DNA from: Flavobacteriales bacterium
GTDB lineage: Bacteria > Bacteroidota > Bacteroidia > Flavobacteriales_D > Parvicellaceae
Length of the DNA stretch: 64,000 nucleotides
Direction: 5' to 3'
NCBI GenBank assembly: GCA_020631555.1
Contig: JAHDGY010000003.1
Coordinates: 27,512-91,511, forward strand
The notes under the pieces are model-generated. The model did not search any database. It was not told where the DNA came from and saw only the letters and a program-made list of their open reading frames with translations. Position numbers and translations under genes: made by a program. Of this stretch, positions 21,161 to 30,445 are shown one piece after another (the first letter of the stretch is position 1; the number at the start of each line of letters is the position of its first letter).

Positions 21161-21538
21161 TTAAGCGACATTTTTGATATTATTTAGATTATTGAATTCG
21201 CAAATAGTTAAATTTCCCAAAGCGGAATGTCTTCGCTGTCGATTGTACCATGTTTCAATCCATTGAAATATTCCAATCTCGGTTTGTTGTTTCGTTTGAA
21301 TCTGTTGTCTATAAACATGCTCTACTTTTAGAGTTTTGAAGAAACTTTCGGCCACTGCGTTATCCCAACAATTTCCTTTTCTACTCATACTTCTAATGAC
21401 CATTGGATTAGATTCTAAAAGTTTAGAGAATTCACCACAAGCGTATTGTATATCTCTGTCGGAATGGAAGGTAGTGTCCAGATTAGTGTGTCTGGTTATT
21501 GAGGGCTTTAGGTAGCCACAGGGACATTTTTTGGACAA
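21161..21538 (-). pseudogene. IS3-family transposase (OrfB) C-terminal remnant
   Basis: HSDRDIQYACGEFSKLLESNP..MSRKGNCWDNAVAESFFKTLKVEHVY...YNRQRRHSALGNLTICEFN: rve integrase core tail, N-terminal half missing. Confidence 0.85.
21470..21501 (-). repeat. 32-bp sequence shared (inverted) with 49935..49966
   Basis: ggtagtgtccagattagtgtgtctggttattg; inside the IS3 relic ORF. Confidence 0.9.
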
Positions 21539-21702
21539 AAGATACCGGATTAGGACTTTTTGATTTTCTTAGGGTGTTCAGGGTTAATTAGGTCTCAGGA
21601 CACGCCCACGGGGACTTTCGGGCCTCTTTTGTCCTCATGGCCTTTTAGGACTTTTTGATATTCCCCCCTTACAGTGGAAAAAGCGGATTCAAACCCTCTA
21701 AA

Positions 21703-21740
21703 AACGAAGAAACCCCTAGTAAACAAGGGGTTTTCGTTAT
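21703..21740. terminator. Hairpin downstream of tRNA-Val
   Basis: aacgaagaaacccctagtaaacaaggggttttcgtt inverted repeat. Confidence 0.6.
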
Positions 21741-21741
21741 G

Positions 21742-21816
21742 TGGGCGATACTGGATTCGAACCAGTGACCCCCTGCTTGTAAGGCAGGTGCTCTGAACCA
21801 GCTGAGCTAATCGCCC
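21742..21816 (-). tRNA. tRNA-Val (anticodon TAC)
   Basis: Minus strand gggcgattagctcagctggttcagagcacctgccttacaagcagggggtcactggttcgaatccagtatcgccca: full cloverleaf, loop cttacaa. Confidence 0.97.
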
Positions 21817-21891
21817 TTTGATATTAGACCTACGTATCGGTCTTTCAAAAGCGGATGCAAATATAGACGTTTAGCAGAAGGAAGCAAACAA

Positions 21892-23148
21892 TTACTCCAA
21901 AATTTTACCCAAAACCTCAGCAACAGTAAATGTGCTACCCCCGACAAAAATTAAATCTTCCAAATCAGCCCGGTTAACTGCCTCCAGAAACGCCTCCCAA
22001 ACAGACAAATAAGAACATGCAGACAAACCAACATCAGATGCAATCTTCAATAGCTCATCAACATTTAGCGCACGAGAGATATTTGCAGCACACAAGTAAT
22101 AACTAGCAGCATGTGGCAAGAGGCGTAGCAATTTCCGTACGTCCTTGTCATTTACCGTCCCAAAAACAACGTGCAGCTTACTAAATTGTTCCTGTTTGAG
22201 TTGTTCTGCCACCAACGCCAATCCATCTTCGTTGTGAGCGACATCGCATATCGCGCGTGGTAAAATCTCCTTCCCTTGAAAGTCTTCCAAATGGGACAAC
22301 TCAAGAGTCTGCCATCGCCCCATGAGCCCTGTATTAGCCACCACTTTTTCTAATCCCTTAACTTTGGCTTGTTCAGAAACAAAGAACCTATCATTTAAAA
22401 CTTCAACAACCTTGAGAGCCGTACAAGCATTTTCCTTCTGATGACTCCCATGTAATCCAACCTCGCCAACCGATATTTCTTCAGAATAAATAAGTGGAGC
22501 GCGAATGGTAGTAGAGGCCTCATGGAAAACGGATTCCGTTTCAGGTTGACGACGACCAACAATTACAGGCACTCCTAATTTGATAATGCCTGCTTTTTCC
22601 TTGGCTATCTTCTGTTTGGTTTCACCCAAAATATTCATGTGATCCATACCAATGTTAGTAATCACACTAGCCTCCGGAATAATTACGTTAGTGGAATCCA
22701 ACCTACCCCCCAAACCTGTTTCAATTATAGCCAAATCGACTTTTTCTTGAGAGAAATAATAAAACGCTAGCGCCGTTGACCATTCGAAAAAGGAACATGC
22801 TATTTTCTGAAAATCGACCTTGTATTGTGAAACAAATTCGATCACCGCGGCTTGCGAAATTTGCTCATTCCCAATTTTGATGCGTTCTCGAAAATCGACC
22901 AAATGAGGAGAAGAAAAAACACCCACTTTGTACCCTGCCTCTGCGTAAATTGAAGCCATCAAATGCGCGGTGGAACCTTTTCCGTTGGTTCCTGCAATGT
23001 GTATCGACTTAAAATTGTTCTGAGGATTATCTAAAAAATCACAAAGAGCAATTACGCTATCCAAATTGTTTTTGTACGCTGTAGATCCTTGCTTTTGGTA
23101 GGTCGGCATCTGTTTGAACAGATAATCTACCACCTCTTTGTAAGTCAT
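21892..23148 (-). CDS. folC: Bifunctional folylpolyglutamate synthase/dihydrofolate synthase
   Basis: IHIAGTNGKGSTAHLMASIYAEAGYKVGVFSSPHLVDFRERI; DVAHNEDGL. Confidence 0.94.
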   Translation of the reverse strand: MTYKEVVDYLFKQMPTYQKQGSTAYKNNLDSVIALCDFLDNPQNNFKSIHIAGTNGKGSTAHLMASIYAEAGYKVGVFSSPHLVDFRERIKIGNEQISQAAVIEFVSQYKVDFQKIACSFFEWSTALAFYYFSQEKVDLAIIETGLGGRLDSTNVIIPEASVITNIGMDHMNILGETKQKIAKEKAGIIKLGVPVIVGRRQPETESVFHEASTTIRAPLIYSEEISVGEVGLHGSHQKENACTALKVVEVLNDRFFVSEQAKVKGLEKVVANTGLMGRWQTLELSHLEDFQGKEILPRAICDVAHNEDGLALVAEQLKQEQFSKLHVVFGTVNDKDVRKLLRLLPHAASYYLCAANISRALNVDELLKIASDVGLSACSYLSVWEAFLEAVNRADLEDLIFVGGSTFTVAEVLGKILE

Positions 23149-23882
23149 CAGTCTAGTCTAAACAGAATGGTAATTGCCGTGGTTTCCAATTTACTTCTCG
23201 TGTTTTTGGGAGCATATATCAATTTCTTCGCAGCCTTTTCTGCTTCTTTAAACAACCGAACATTATTGGTATTCGTTTTGGCATGATCTGCTCTCGCCTC
23301 AGCTCGAACTACCTTACCATTTTTGTCCACCCATATGGCGACCACTACATCTGCAACCTCCTGTGTAGGGTTGGTTATTTCCGGTTTACTTAGTAAGGCT
23401 CGACCACGCAGAGCACCTCCACTCAGCCCATCATAGCCAGGACCTTTGACTCCTTTACCAAAGCCATCACCATCTTTATCTCCGTCATCATTTCCCTTCG
23501 AAGAACCCTTCCCCCCAAACAACTTCGAAAAATCATTTTTGGGCTTTTCCTTCTTTGGCTCTTCGGTCGACTTTTCAGAACTGGAAGTCTTGCTTTTCTC
23601 TGCTTTTGAAGCAGTAACCGGAGACTCTTCTTCCTGAACCTCTTCCACCGGATCTTCCTCTTGAGGCTCTTGTGGTTGTGGCTCAGGCTCTTCCTCTTGA
23701 GGCTCTTCAGGAGCCCCTCCAGAAGACTCAGAACCGGCGAAATCTATAATAACTATTTGATCTTGAAAAGGAGGGTCTACTTGCTTAAATGCTGGAAAAA
23801 ACAATACTACACAAAGCAACAAAAGGTAGAAAATTACCGCTACTCGACCTGCATTCTTATCTTTCTTCCGGATTGGCTCCAT
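23148..23882 (-). CDS. TonB-like/energy-transducer-type protein with Pro/Glu-rich linker
   Basis: N-terminal TM, EEPQEEEPEPQPQEPQEEDPVEE linker, C-terminal VVAIWVDKNGKVVRAEA; downstream of tolQ/exbD-type genes. Confidence 0.75.
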   Translation of the reverse strand: MEPIRKKDKNAGRVAVIFYLLLLCVVLFFPAFKQVDPPFQDQIVIIDFAGSESSGGAPEEPQEEEPEPQPQEPQEEDPVEEVQEEESPVTASKAEKSKTSSSEKSTEEPKKEKPKNDFSKLFGGKGSSKGNDDGDKDGDGFGKGVKGPGYDGLSGGALRGRALLSKPEITNPTQEVADVVVAIWVDKNGKVVRAEARADHAKTNTNNVRLFKEAEKAAKKLIYAPKNTRSKLETTAITILFRLD

Positions 23883-23883
23883 G

Positions 23884-24270
23884 TTACCCGTGCTTAGTTT
23901 TGATAACAATTTTAAGCTTGTTCTTTTTCGCGATGTTAATTACCTGAACGGCATAATCCCAATCACAATTTTTATCTCCCTCCAACTCTACTGTCTTGTT
24001 ATCTGTCAAATTGTTCAAAATAACTTTCTCCAAATCCTTTACCTGCACTGGACTCTTACTATCTCCAACCATTATGACATTGTTGGCATTTACCGCAACC
24101 ACTAAGCCTTTTGAAGTGGTGTCACCTGATCCGTTTGGCAGATCAATATTATGCCCCGAAGACACCAGAGTTGAGAGAACTACGAAAAAAATCAATAGGA
24201 GGAATACCAGGTCTGTCATCGACGAGGCTCCGCCTTCCAATCGTACCTTGTTTTGCGTTCTAATATTCAT
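23884..24270 (-). CDS. exbD: ExbD/TolR biopolymer transport protein
   Basis: MNIRTQNKVRLEGGASSMTDLVFLLLIFFVV. Confidence 0.9.
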   Translation of the reverse strand: MNIRTQNKVRLEGGASSMTDLVFLLLIFFVVLSTLVSSGHNIDLPNGSGDTTSKGLVVAVNANNVIMVGDSKSPVQVKDLEKVILNNLTDNKTVELEGDKNCDWDYAVQVINIAKKNKLKIVIKTKHG

Positions 24271-24276
24271 AATTAC

Positions 24277-24984
24277 TTAATTACCTGGCGCTTCCAAAAT
24301 ATCCAAGAAAGCAATTGAACTTCCTTCCATTTTTTGAATCACCTTTTCAACCTTAGCTACCAAATAGTTATATGCAACGAAAGCGATAATACCAACAATC
24401 AGACCAGCCACAGTGGTAACCATAGCTTGCATAATACCCCCAGAAAGGCTTTGAATTTCAACACCCTCGTTAGCCATGTTATGAAAGGTTTGAATCATTC
24501 CCAACACGGTTCCTAAAAACCCTATCATTGGAGCAGCACCTGCGATAGTTGCAAGAATGGACATTCTCGCCTCCAACTTGTAAACCTCTAATTTCCCAAC
24601 ATTTTCGATCGTGGCTGCGATATCTTTGATTGGTTTTCCTATCCGAGCTATACCTTTTTCAATCATTCTCGCCATTGGATTATCCGTAGACCCACAAAGG
24701 GTTTTAGCCGAGTCCAATTTACCATCCAATACATAGTCCTTTATCTTATTCATAAAGTCCCGTTCCTCCTTTAAAGCTCGGCGAATCGCCATAAAACGTT
24801 CTACAAAAATGTAAATCGCAATTGCAGAGCAAATAAACAACGGCCCCATAATATACCAACCACCGGCTACCACCAATTCCCAAATAGAAATATCTGTGGT
24901 CGCACCAACCATTGTCGTATCTGACAAGGAAACTCCTGCGCTTCCTGTTTCGTTTATACCTTGTGCAAAAAATGAAATTCTCAT
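24277..24984 (-). CDS. exbB: MotA/TolQ/ExbB proton channel protein
   Basis: GGWYIMGPLFICSAIAIYIFVERF...ATIAGAAPMIGFLGTVLGMIQTFHNMA. Confidence 0.93.
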   Translation of the reverse strand: MRISFFAQGINETGSAGVSLSDTTMVGATTDISIWELVVAGGWYIMGPLFICSAIAIYIFVERFMAIRRALKEERDFMNKIKDYVLDGKLDSAKTLCGSTDNPMARMIEKGIARIGKPIKDIAATIENVGKLEVYKLEARMSILATIAGAAPMIGFLGTVLGMIQTFHNMANEGVEIQSLSGGIMQAMVTTVAGLIVGIIAFVAYNYLVAKVEKVIQKMEGSSIAFLDILEAPGN

Positions 24985-25008
24985 TTATAGCTTATTGATC
25001 TTGTTAAT

Positions 25009-26388
25009 TTAAATTCCTGACATCATAAACGCAGCAACCCCAGTCAAATACCCGACAAGAGCTAACCACGCAATATTCTTCAAATACCAAAAGAAAGAAA
25101 TCTTTTCCATTCCCATTGCTACCACCCCTGCAGCAGAGCCAATGATTAGCATACTACCACCGGTACCTGCAGCATATGCAATGAAATGCCATGTACCCGC
25201 ATCCGTTCCAAAACTAGCCGGATCAAACATCCCCATGCTGGCTGCTACCAGCGGCACATTGTCAATCAAGGCCGATCCAACACCCAACAAAATGACAAAT
25301 ATGTCTGTACTCATTGCGTTCTGAACAGTTTGTCCAAACGTAAATATTAGACCCAGCGATTCTAATGCCGCTACCGTCATCAATATACCAAGAAAAAACA
25401 GAATCGATGGCATTTCAATTTTTGATAACGCTTTAAACGTAGGGCTATTGTGACCGTGGCCATCCGAACCCTCTTCTGGACCAACCGTGGTCATACTAAA
25501 TTGACGATTGCTAACTACTTCGGCAACTAATGCAACGACTCCCAATGACAGCATCATTCCGACGTATGGTGGAAGATGTGTTACAGTCTTGAATATTGGA
25601 ACAAAAACAATCATGATCAATCCTAAGTATAGCATCATCGGTCCTTTCGGGTTTTCATTTTCTTCGCTTCCCGATGGTTGAAATTGCCCCTTAAAGGCTG
25701 GCAGCATACTCGCAATCAACGTCGGAATTATCATACAGATTAGGGATGGAACAATTAAGTATTGGATCAGTTTACCAGTAGTAACCTTTTCACCCATCCA
25801 TAGCATCGTTGTGGTAACATCTCCGATTGGAGACCATGCTCCACCAGCGTTTGCCGCAATTATTATCAATCCTGCAAACCATATTCTATCCTTGTTATCG
25901 GGAACTAGTTTTCTCAATATGGTAATGAGTACAATAGTTGCAGTCAGGTTGTCAATAATGGCCGACAGTATGAACGCCAATATTGCCATAATCCATAGTA
26001 ATGTCCTTTTACTGTTGGTTTTAATAAACCTACGTATGGTAGAGAAACCATTAAATTGATCAATAATCTCCACAATTGTCATCGCGCCAACCAAGAATAT
26101 CAATATTTCACAGGTTTTGCCAAAATGGTGAAGCAAAGTATGTTCCAACCACGTTGCCTTATCCATTCCATGCACATCAGAATGCAGAGGAAGAGCCTTA
26201 AACCCCTCAACGAGTGTTGAATGAGCAGAATCAAACCAGGTTTCAAAATTATCAAGACCAAACGCAACTAACGCCCAAGCAAAAGCCATCATCAACAGGG
26301 CTGGTACTAGTTTGTCAATTTTTAATGAATGTTCTACCGTAATGGCCAAATATCCAAGTACAAATACGGCTACTATAATGGGTTCCAT
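25009..26388 (-). CDS. nhaD: NhaD-type Na+/H+ antiporter
   Basis: FIKTNSKRTLLWIMAILAFILSAIIDNLTATIVLITILRKLVP; NAGGAWSPIGDVTTTMLWMG. Confidence 0.92.
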   Translation of the reverse strand: MEPIIVAVFVLGYLAITVEHSLKIDKLVPALLMMAFAWALVAFGLDNFETWFDSAHSTLVEGFKALPLHSDVHGMDKATWLEHTLLHHFGKTCEILIFLVGAMTIVEIIDQFNGFSTIRRFIKTNSKRTLLWIMAILAFILSAIIDNLTATIVLITILRKLVPDNKDRIWFAGLIIIAANAGGAWSPIGDVTTTMLWMGEKVTTGKLIQYLIVPSLICMIIPTLIASMLPAFKGQFQPSGSEENENPKGPMMLYLGLIMIVFVPIFKTVTHLPPYVGMMLSLGVVALVAEVVSNRQFSMTTVGPEEGSDGHGHNSPTFKALSKIEMPSILFFLGILMTVAALESLGLIFTFGQTVQNAMSTDIFVILLGVGSALIDNVPLVAASMGMFDPASFGTDAGTWHFIAYAAGTGGSMLIIGSAAGVVAMGMEKISFFWYLKNIAWLALVGYLTGVAAFMMSGI

Positions 26389-26399
26389 AATTCTTTAGG

Positions 26400-27629
26400 T
26401 CAAATAAGTTGGTTCAATGCAATTTCGTAGGCTGTCTTCGAAATGTCATTTTTAGCGCTATTGTTCGTGTAAACAGCTTCCAAAGCATTATAAATTCTAA
26501 GCGAAACGTCTTTAAATATTTCTTCGTCTTCCAAAATTTTCAAGTCATTCTCCATTAAATATGCAAACAACCTTGCCATCCCACAATTGGAGATAAAATC
26601 TGGAACCACACTGAGCTGTCCATCCGCATGTGCTGCAATCGACCCAAAGAATATTTCCGGATCCGCGAAGGGCACATTCGCTCCAGGGGCAATAACTTCC
26701 ATACCAGTTGAGATCATTCTATCCAATTGATCCCGTGTAACCAATCGCGATGCTGCGCATGGCAAAAACACCTCTGCATCCACATCCCAAATCCTTTTGT
26801 TAACCTCATCAAAGGAAAGCAGGTTTTCTGCCCGAAGTTTGTTCCCATCTTTATTCAAAAACAAGTCTCTTACAAATTCGAATTCAAACCCTTCTTCGTT
26901 AATCAAACCACCCGACAAGTCAATTATTCCAACAATCTTAGCTCCGTCCTGAGCAAGGTAATATGCTGCAGCTGAACCAACATTTCCCCAACCTTGAACA
27001 ATGACTTTTTTCCCTGTTAGCTCCCCTGCGTACAAACCATAATAATGCTTCACAGATTCGGCAACTCCATAACCTGTAATCATGTCTGCAACGACATATT
27101 TATCCTTAACATTTGGAGAATACTTTGCATCCTCAATTTGTTTAAGAACCCCCTGTCGCAATTGACTTATCCTGTTGATCTTTTGAGGTTCATGAGGTTG
27201 AAAATGACCATTAAAAACTCCCTCCTGCGGATGCCAAATACCACAATCTTCTGTGATGGGAATCACTTCATGAATTTCATCTACATTTAAATCTCCTCCG
27301 GTTCCATAGTAATGTTTCAGCAAAGGGGTTACCGCTTTGTACCACCTTCTCAAAACTCCTTCTTTCCGTTCGTCAAGTGGGTCGAAATTTATTCCGGACT
27401 TTGCCCCGCCAATTGGTGGACCAGCCACTGTAAATTTGATTTCCATTGTTTTGGCAAGAGACTCTACCTCCCTTTTATCCAAACCTTTCCGCATTCGCGT
27501 ACCACCTCCGGCGGCTCCGCCACGCAATGAATTAATCACTACCCAACCTTCAGCTTCCGTTTCCGAATCTTTCCATTCGAAAACAATTTCTGGTCGTTTA
27601 TTTTCAAACTGGCCTAATAAATCTAACAC
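26400..27629 (-). CDS. Glu/Leu/Phe/Val family dehydrogenase
   Basis: GGAAGGGTRMRKGLDKREVESLAKTMEIKFTVAGPPIGGAKSGI; VQGWGNVGSAAAYYLA. Confidence 0.93.
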   Translation of the reverse strand: MLDLLGQFENKRPEIVFEWKDSETEAEGWVVINSLRGGAAGGGTRMRKGLDKREVESLAKTMEIKFTVAGPPIGGAKSGINFDPLDERKEGVLRRWYKAVTPLLKHYYGTGGDLNVDEIHEVIPITEDCGIWHPQEGVFNGHFQPHEPQKINRISQLRQGVLKQIEDAKYSPNVKDKYVVADMITGYGVAESVKHYYGLYAGELTGKKVIVQGWGNVGSAAAYYLAQDGAKIVGIIDLSGGLINEEGFEFEFVRDLFLNKDGNKLRAENLLSFDEVNKRIWDVDAEVFLPCAASRLVTRDQLDRMISTGMEVIAPGANVPFADPEIFFGSIAAHADGQLSVVPDFISNCGMARLFAYLMENDLKILEDEEIFKDVSLRIYNALEAVYTNNSAKNDISKTAYEIALNQLI

Positions 27630-27823
27630 TACCTTTCCTCTTGATTTGTCATTGATTTTATCTTTCAGAAATTTGTAAGTAAAACCTATTGTAAGTGAGC
27701 AAAATTAACAAAATTGACCACCGTTAATTAGACCTATCCAAAAGTTATCCAGCCATTCATGTGGATTCCAACAAAGTAACCAAATACGGCACTTTTCACA
27801 CCCAATAATTGGAGAATCTTCCG

Positions 27824-28867
27824 TTAAGGAAGGTACACACATCCGTTACACCCATCAGCTTTCGCTCCAGTTACAGAACTGAAGCTGTTTACCTCATTTC
27901 TTATTCGCAATACGCCTAGAAATGCAAAGATTAGAGCCTCTTTATAATCAACTATGAGAGGATCCGGAACCTCAATATTACATCCACGATCCAATAATTC
28001 CTGAGTAACAAAATTATTGTGAGCCCCCCCTCCGGTGATTAAAGTAGTACCATCAATTTTCAACAACTCATGAGCTAATTGATCGACCAAGTATTGAGTC
28101 ACCGTTCTCAATTTATCTTCCCATGCCGCTCTGAAACTGTCTAATATGGGTTGAAATCTTTTTATAAAATCTTCCCTTCCCAAACTACGATGCGGCGCAA
28201 CACTTTTCAGGTTATTCAACATTTCCAACAATTGAGGAACCAACTTTGCGTTTGCCGCAATTTCACCATCTTGATCAAACTCAAATCCAAGTTTCGAACT
28301 GCAATAATTGAGCATCATATTGGCCAGAGAAATATCGTAGGCTATTCTGCGTCTATTTTGCCGATACGATATATTCGCTATCCCCCCGATATTTAAACAA
28401 GCCGCATAGTTGCTAAATAATAATTCATCACCAATCGGAACAAGTGGTGCCCCATCTCCTCCTGCGGCCACATCACCCGACCTAAAATCACAAACCACTG
28501 GTAAGGCGCATGCCTTTGCGATATGTGCTCCAGAACCAATTTGGCAAGTAAATCCAAGCTTAGGTTGATGAAAGACTGTATGCCCATGACTTGCAACAAA
28601 GCCAACCTCGAGATTATGCTGTTTCACAAATCTGTGCACATTTTCGCCAATAAAATCTCCAAATTTCTTATCCAAGTGCGCCAGTTCTTGAGCTGTTCCG
28701 GACATACTATTCTGAAGTTCATCAGCAATCTTCCGATCAAACTTTACAGTTTCTGCCTCTAAAATTTTATAAGTCCAACGAGTTTCTAAATTTAGTTCGC
28801 ACATTGCCAAATCCAGACCATCTAATGAAGACCCAGACATTGCTCCGACAACCTTGTATACAGCCAC
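27824..28867 (-). CDS. anmK: Anhydro-N-acetylmuramic acid kinase
   Basis: GAMSGSSLDGLDLAMCEL; SHGHTVFHQP; DFRSGDVAAGGDGAPLVP. Confidence 0.95.
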   Translation of the reverse strand: MAVYKVVGAMSGSSLDGLDLAMCELNLETRWTYKILEAETVKFDRKIADELQNSMSGTAQELAHLDKKFGDFIGENVHRFVKQHNLEVGFVASHGHTVFHQPKLGFTCQIGSGAHIAKACALPVVCDFRSGDVAAGGDGAPLVPIGDELLFSNYAACLNIGGIANISYRQNRRRIAYDISLANMMLNYCSSKLGFEFDQDGEIAANAKLVPQLLEMLNNLKSVAPHRSLGREDFIKRFQPILDSFRAAWEDKLRTVTQYLVDQLAHELLKIDGTTLITGGGAHNNFVTQELLDRGCNIEVPDPLIVDYKEALIFAFLGVLRIRNEVNSFSSVTGAKADGCNGCVYLP

Positions 28868-28952
28868 AGTTAAATTGATTTATTATAGGTTAATTCTACA
28901 TAAAAAATTACTTTTGTCGGGCTTAAAAAAAATCAATTCCACAACCAAACTT

Positions 28953-30095
28953 ATGAATTTTGAACTATCTGAAGAACAAAAGGCGGTAAGGGATGCGGCC
29001 CGAGAATTTGCTAACAACGTTTGTAAACCAGGCGTTATCGAACGAGACACTCATCAACAGTTTCCAGAAGAACAAATAAAGCAACTTGGCGAACTTGGTT
29101 TCATGGGAATGATGGTTTCGCCAGAATACGGAGGAGGTGGAATGGACACCGTTTCTTATGTTCTAGCAATGGAAGAAATTTCTAAAATTGACGCTTCTGT
29201 TTCTGTGTGTATGTCGGTAAACAATTCGCTCGTATGCTGGGGATTGGAAGCATTCGGAAGCGAAGAACAAAAACAAAAATATTTAGTTCCTCTTGCAAAA
29301 GGGGAAAAGATTGGAGCTTTCTGCTTATCCGAGCCGGAAGCTGGATCTGATGCCACATCGCAGAGGACAACAGCCGAAGACAAGGGCGATTATTACCTGC
29401 TGAATGGAACCAAAAACTGGATTACAAGTGGAAGTTCGGCATCTATTTATTTGGTTATCGCCCAAACTGATCGGGAAAAAGGCCATAGAGGAATCAATGT
29501 ATTTATTGTAGAAAGAGGCATGGATGGTTTCGTAGTGGGTGCCAAGGAAGACAAACTCGGAATTCGTGGTTCAGACACGCACACATTAATGTTCAACGAT
29601 GTAAAGGTTCCTAAGGAGAATAGGATTGGAGAAGATGGCTTTGGTTTTAAGTTTGCAATGAAAACTTTGTCTGGTGGCCGAATCGGAATCGCGTCTCAGG
29701 CACTTGGAATTGCCTCCGGTGCTTATGAGCTTGCTAAAGCATATTCGAAAGAAAGAAAAGCTTTCGGCAAACCAATTTGCGAGCATCAGGCTATTCAATT
29801 CAAGATTGCAGATATGGCTACCAGCATCGACGCAGCTAGATTACTCGTGCTTCGAGCTGCATGGATCAAAGATCAGGGACAGAATTACGATGAAGCGGGA
29901 GCTATGGCGAAACTATATGCTTCGCAAGTGGCGATGGACACTACCGTAGAAGCAGTGCAAGTGCATGGTGGATATGGGTACGTGAAAGAATACCATGTTG
30001 AACGACTTATGCGAGATGCTAAAATCACACAGATTTATGAGGGAACTTCTGAAATACAAAAAATTGTAATCGGAAGAAGCGTGTTGAAAGACTAG
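28953..30095 (+). CDS. Acyl-CoA dehydrogenase (short/branched-chain type)
   Basis: MNFELSEEQKAVRDAAREFA..., AFCLSEPEAGSDATSQRT, GGYGYVKEYHVERLMRDAKITQIYEGTSEIQ. Confidence 0.95.
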   Translation: MNFELSEEQKAVRDAAREFANNVCKPGVIERDTHQQFPEEQIKQLGELGFMGMMVSPEYGGGGMDTVSYVLAMEEISKIDASVSVCMSVNNSLVCWGLEAFGSEEQKQKYLVPLAKGEKIGAFCLSEPEAGSDATSQRTTAEDKGDYYLLNGTKNWITSGSSASIYLVIAQTDREKGHRGINVFIVERGMDGFVVGAKEDKLGIRGSDTHTLMFNDVKVPKENRIGEDGFGFKFAMKTLSGGRIGIASQALGIASGAYELAKAYSKERKAFGKPICEHQAIQFKIADMATSIDAARLLVLRAAWIKDQGQNYDEAGAMAKLYASQVAMDTTVEAVQVHGGYGYVKEYHVERLMRDAKITQIYEGTSEIQKIVIGRSVLKD

Positions 30096-30118
30096 GATTT
30101 ACAACAATAATAAAACAA

Positions 30119-30147
30119 CAAAAGGCGGGCCTGGGCCCGCCTTTTGC
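30119..30147 (+). terminator. Rho-independent terminator
   Basis: aaaaggcgggcctgggcccgccttttg hairpin after acyl-CoA dehydrogenase. Confidence 0.88.
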
Positions 30148-30166
30148 ATTTGTGTATCACATCCTC

Positions 30167-30300
30167 CTAATTAATCACAGAAATTTTCTTAGTAAGCAAT
30201 TCACTATTTGATTCAATCTGCAAATAATACGTACCTGTACCAACGGAACCAAGTTCCATTCGAATTTCATTCTCTCCTCTCTTCAAATTCCCCTGACTCT
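30167..30300 (-). pseudogene. Orphan T9SS type A sorting-domain tail (5' part of gene missing)
   Basis: Minus-strand translation ...QSQGNLKRGENEIRMELGSVGTGTYYLQIESNSELLTKKISVIN*; no long upstream ORF. Confidence 0.65.
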
Positions 30301-30445
30301 GTCAATTAGATTTTGTCATAAGTGTGGGGGTTAAAATTTACGGACACCATGTGCGGTGTTTAATATTGGATTAAAGAATTATATTTCAATAATATAAAAT
30401 ATAAAAGAATTTTAATCGGCAATTATAGAAACCGCTACTCTAAAT

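Noticed and set aside
23640-23710. Short direct repeats (cttcctcttgaggctctt) in the TonB-like gene
   Set aside because: Explained by the Glu/Pro/Gln-rich codon repetition of the linker.
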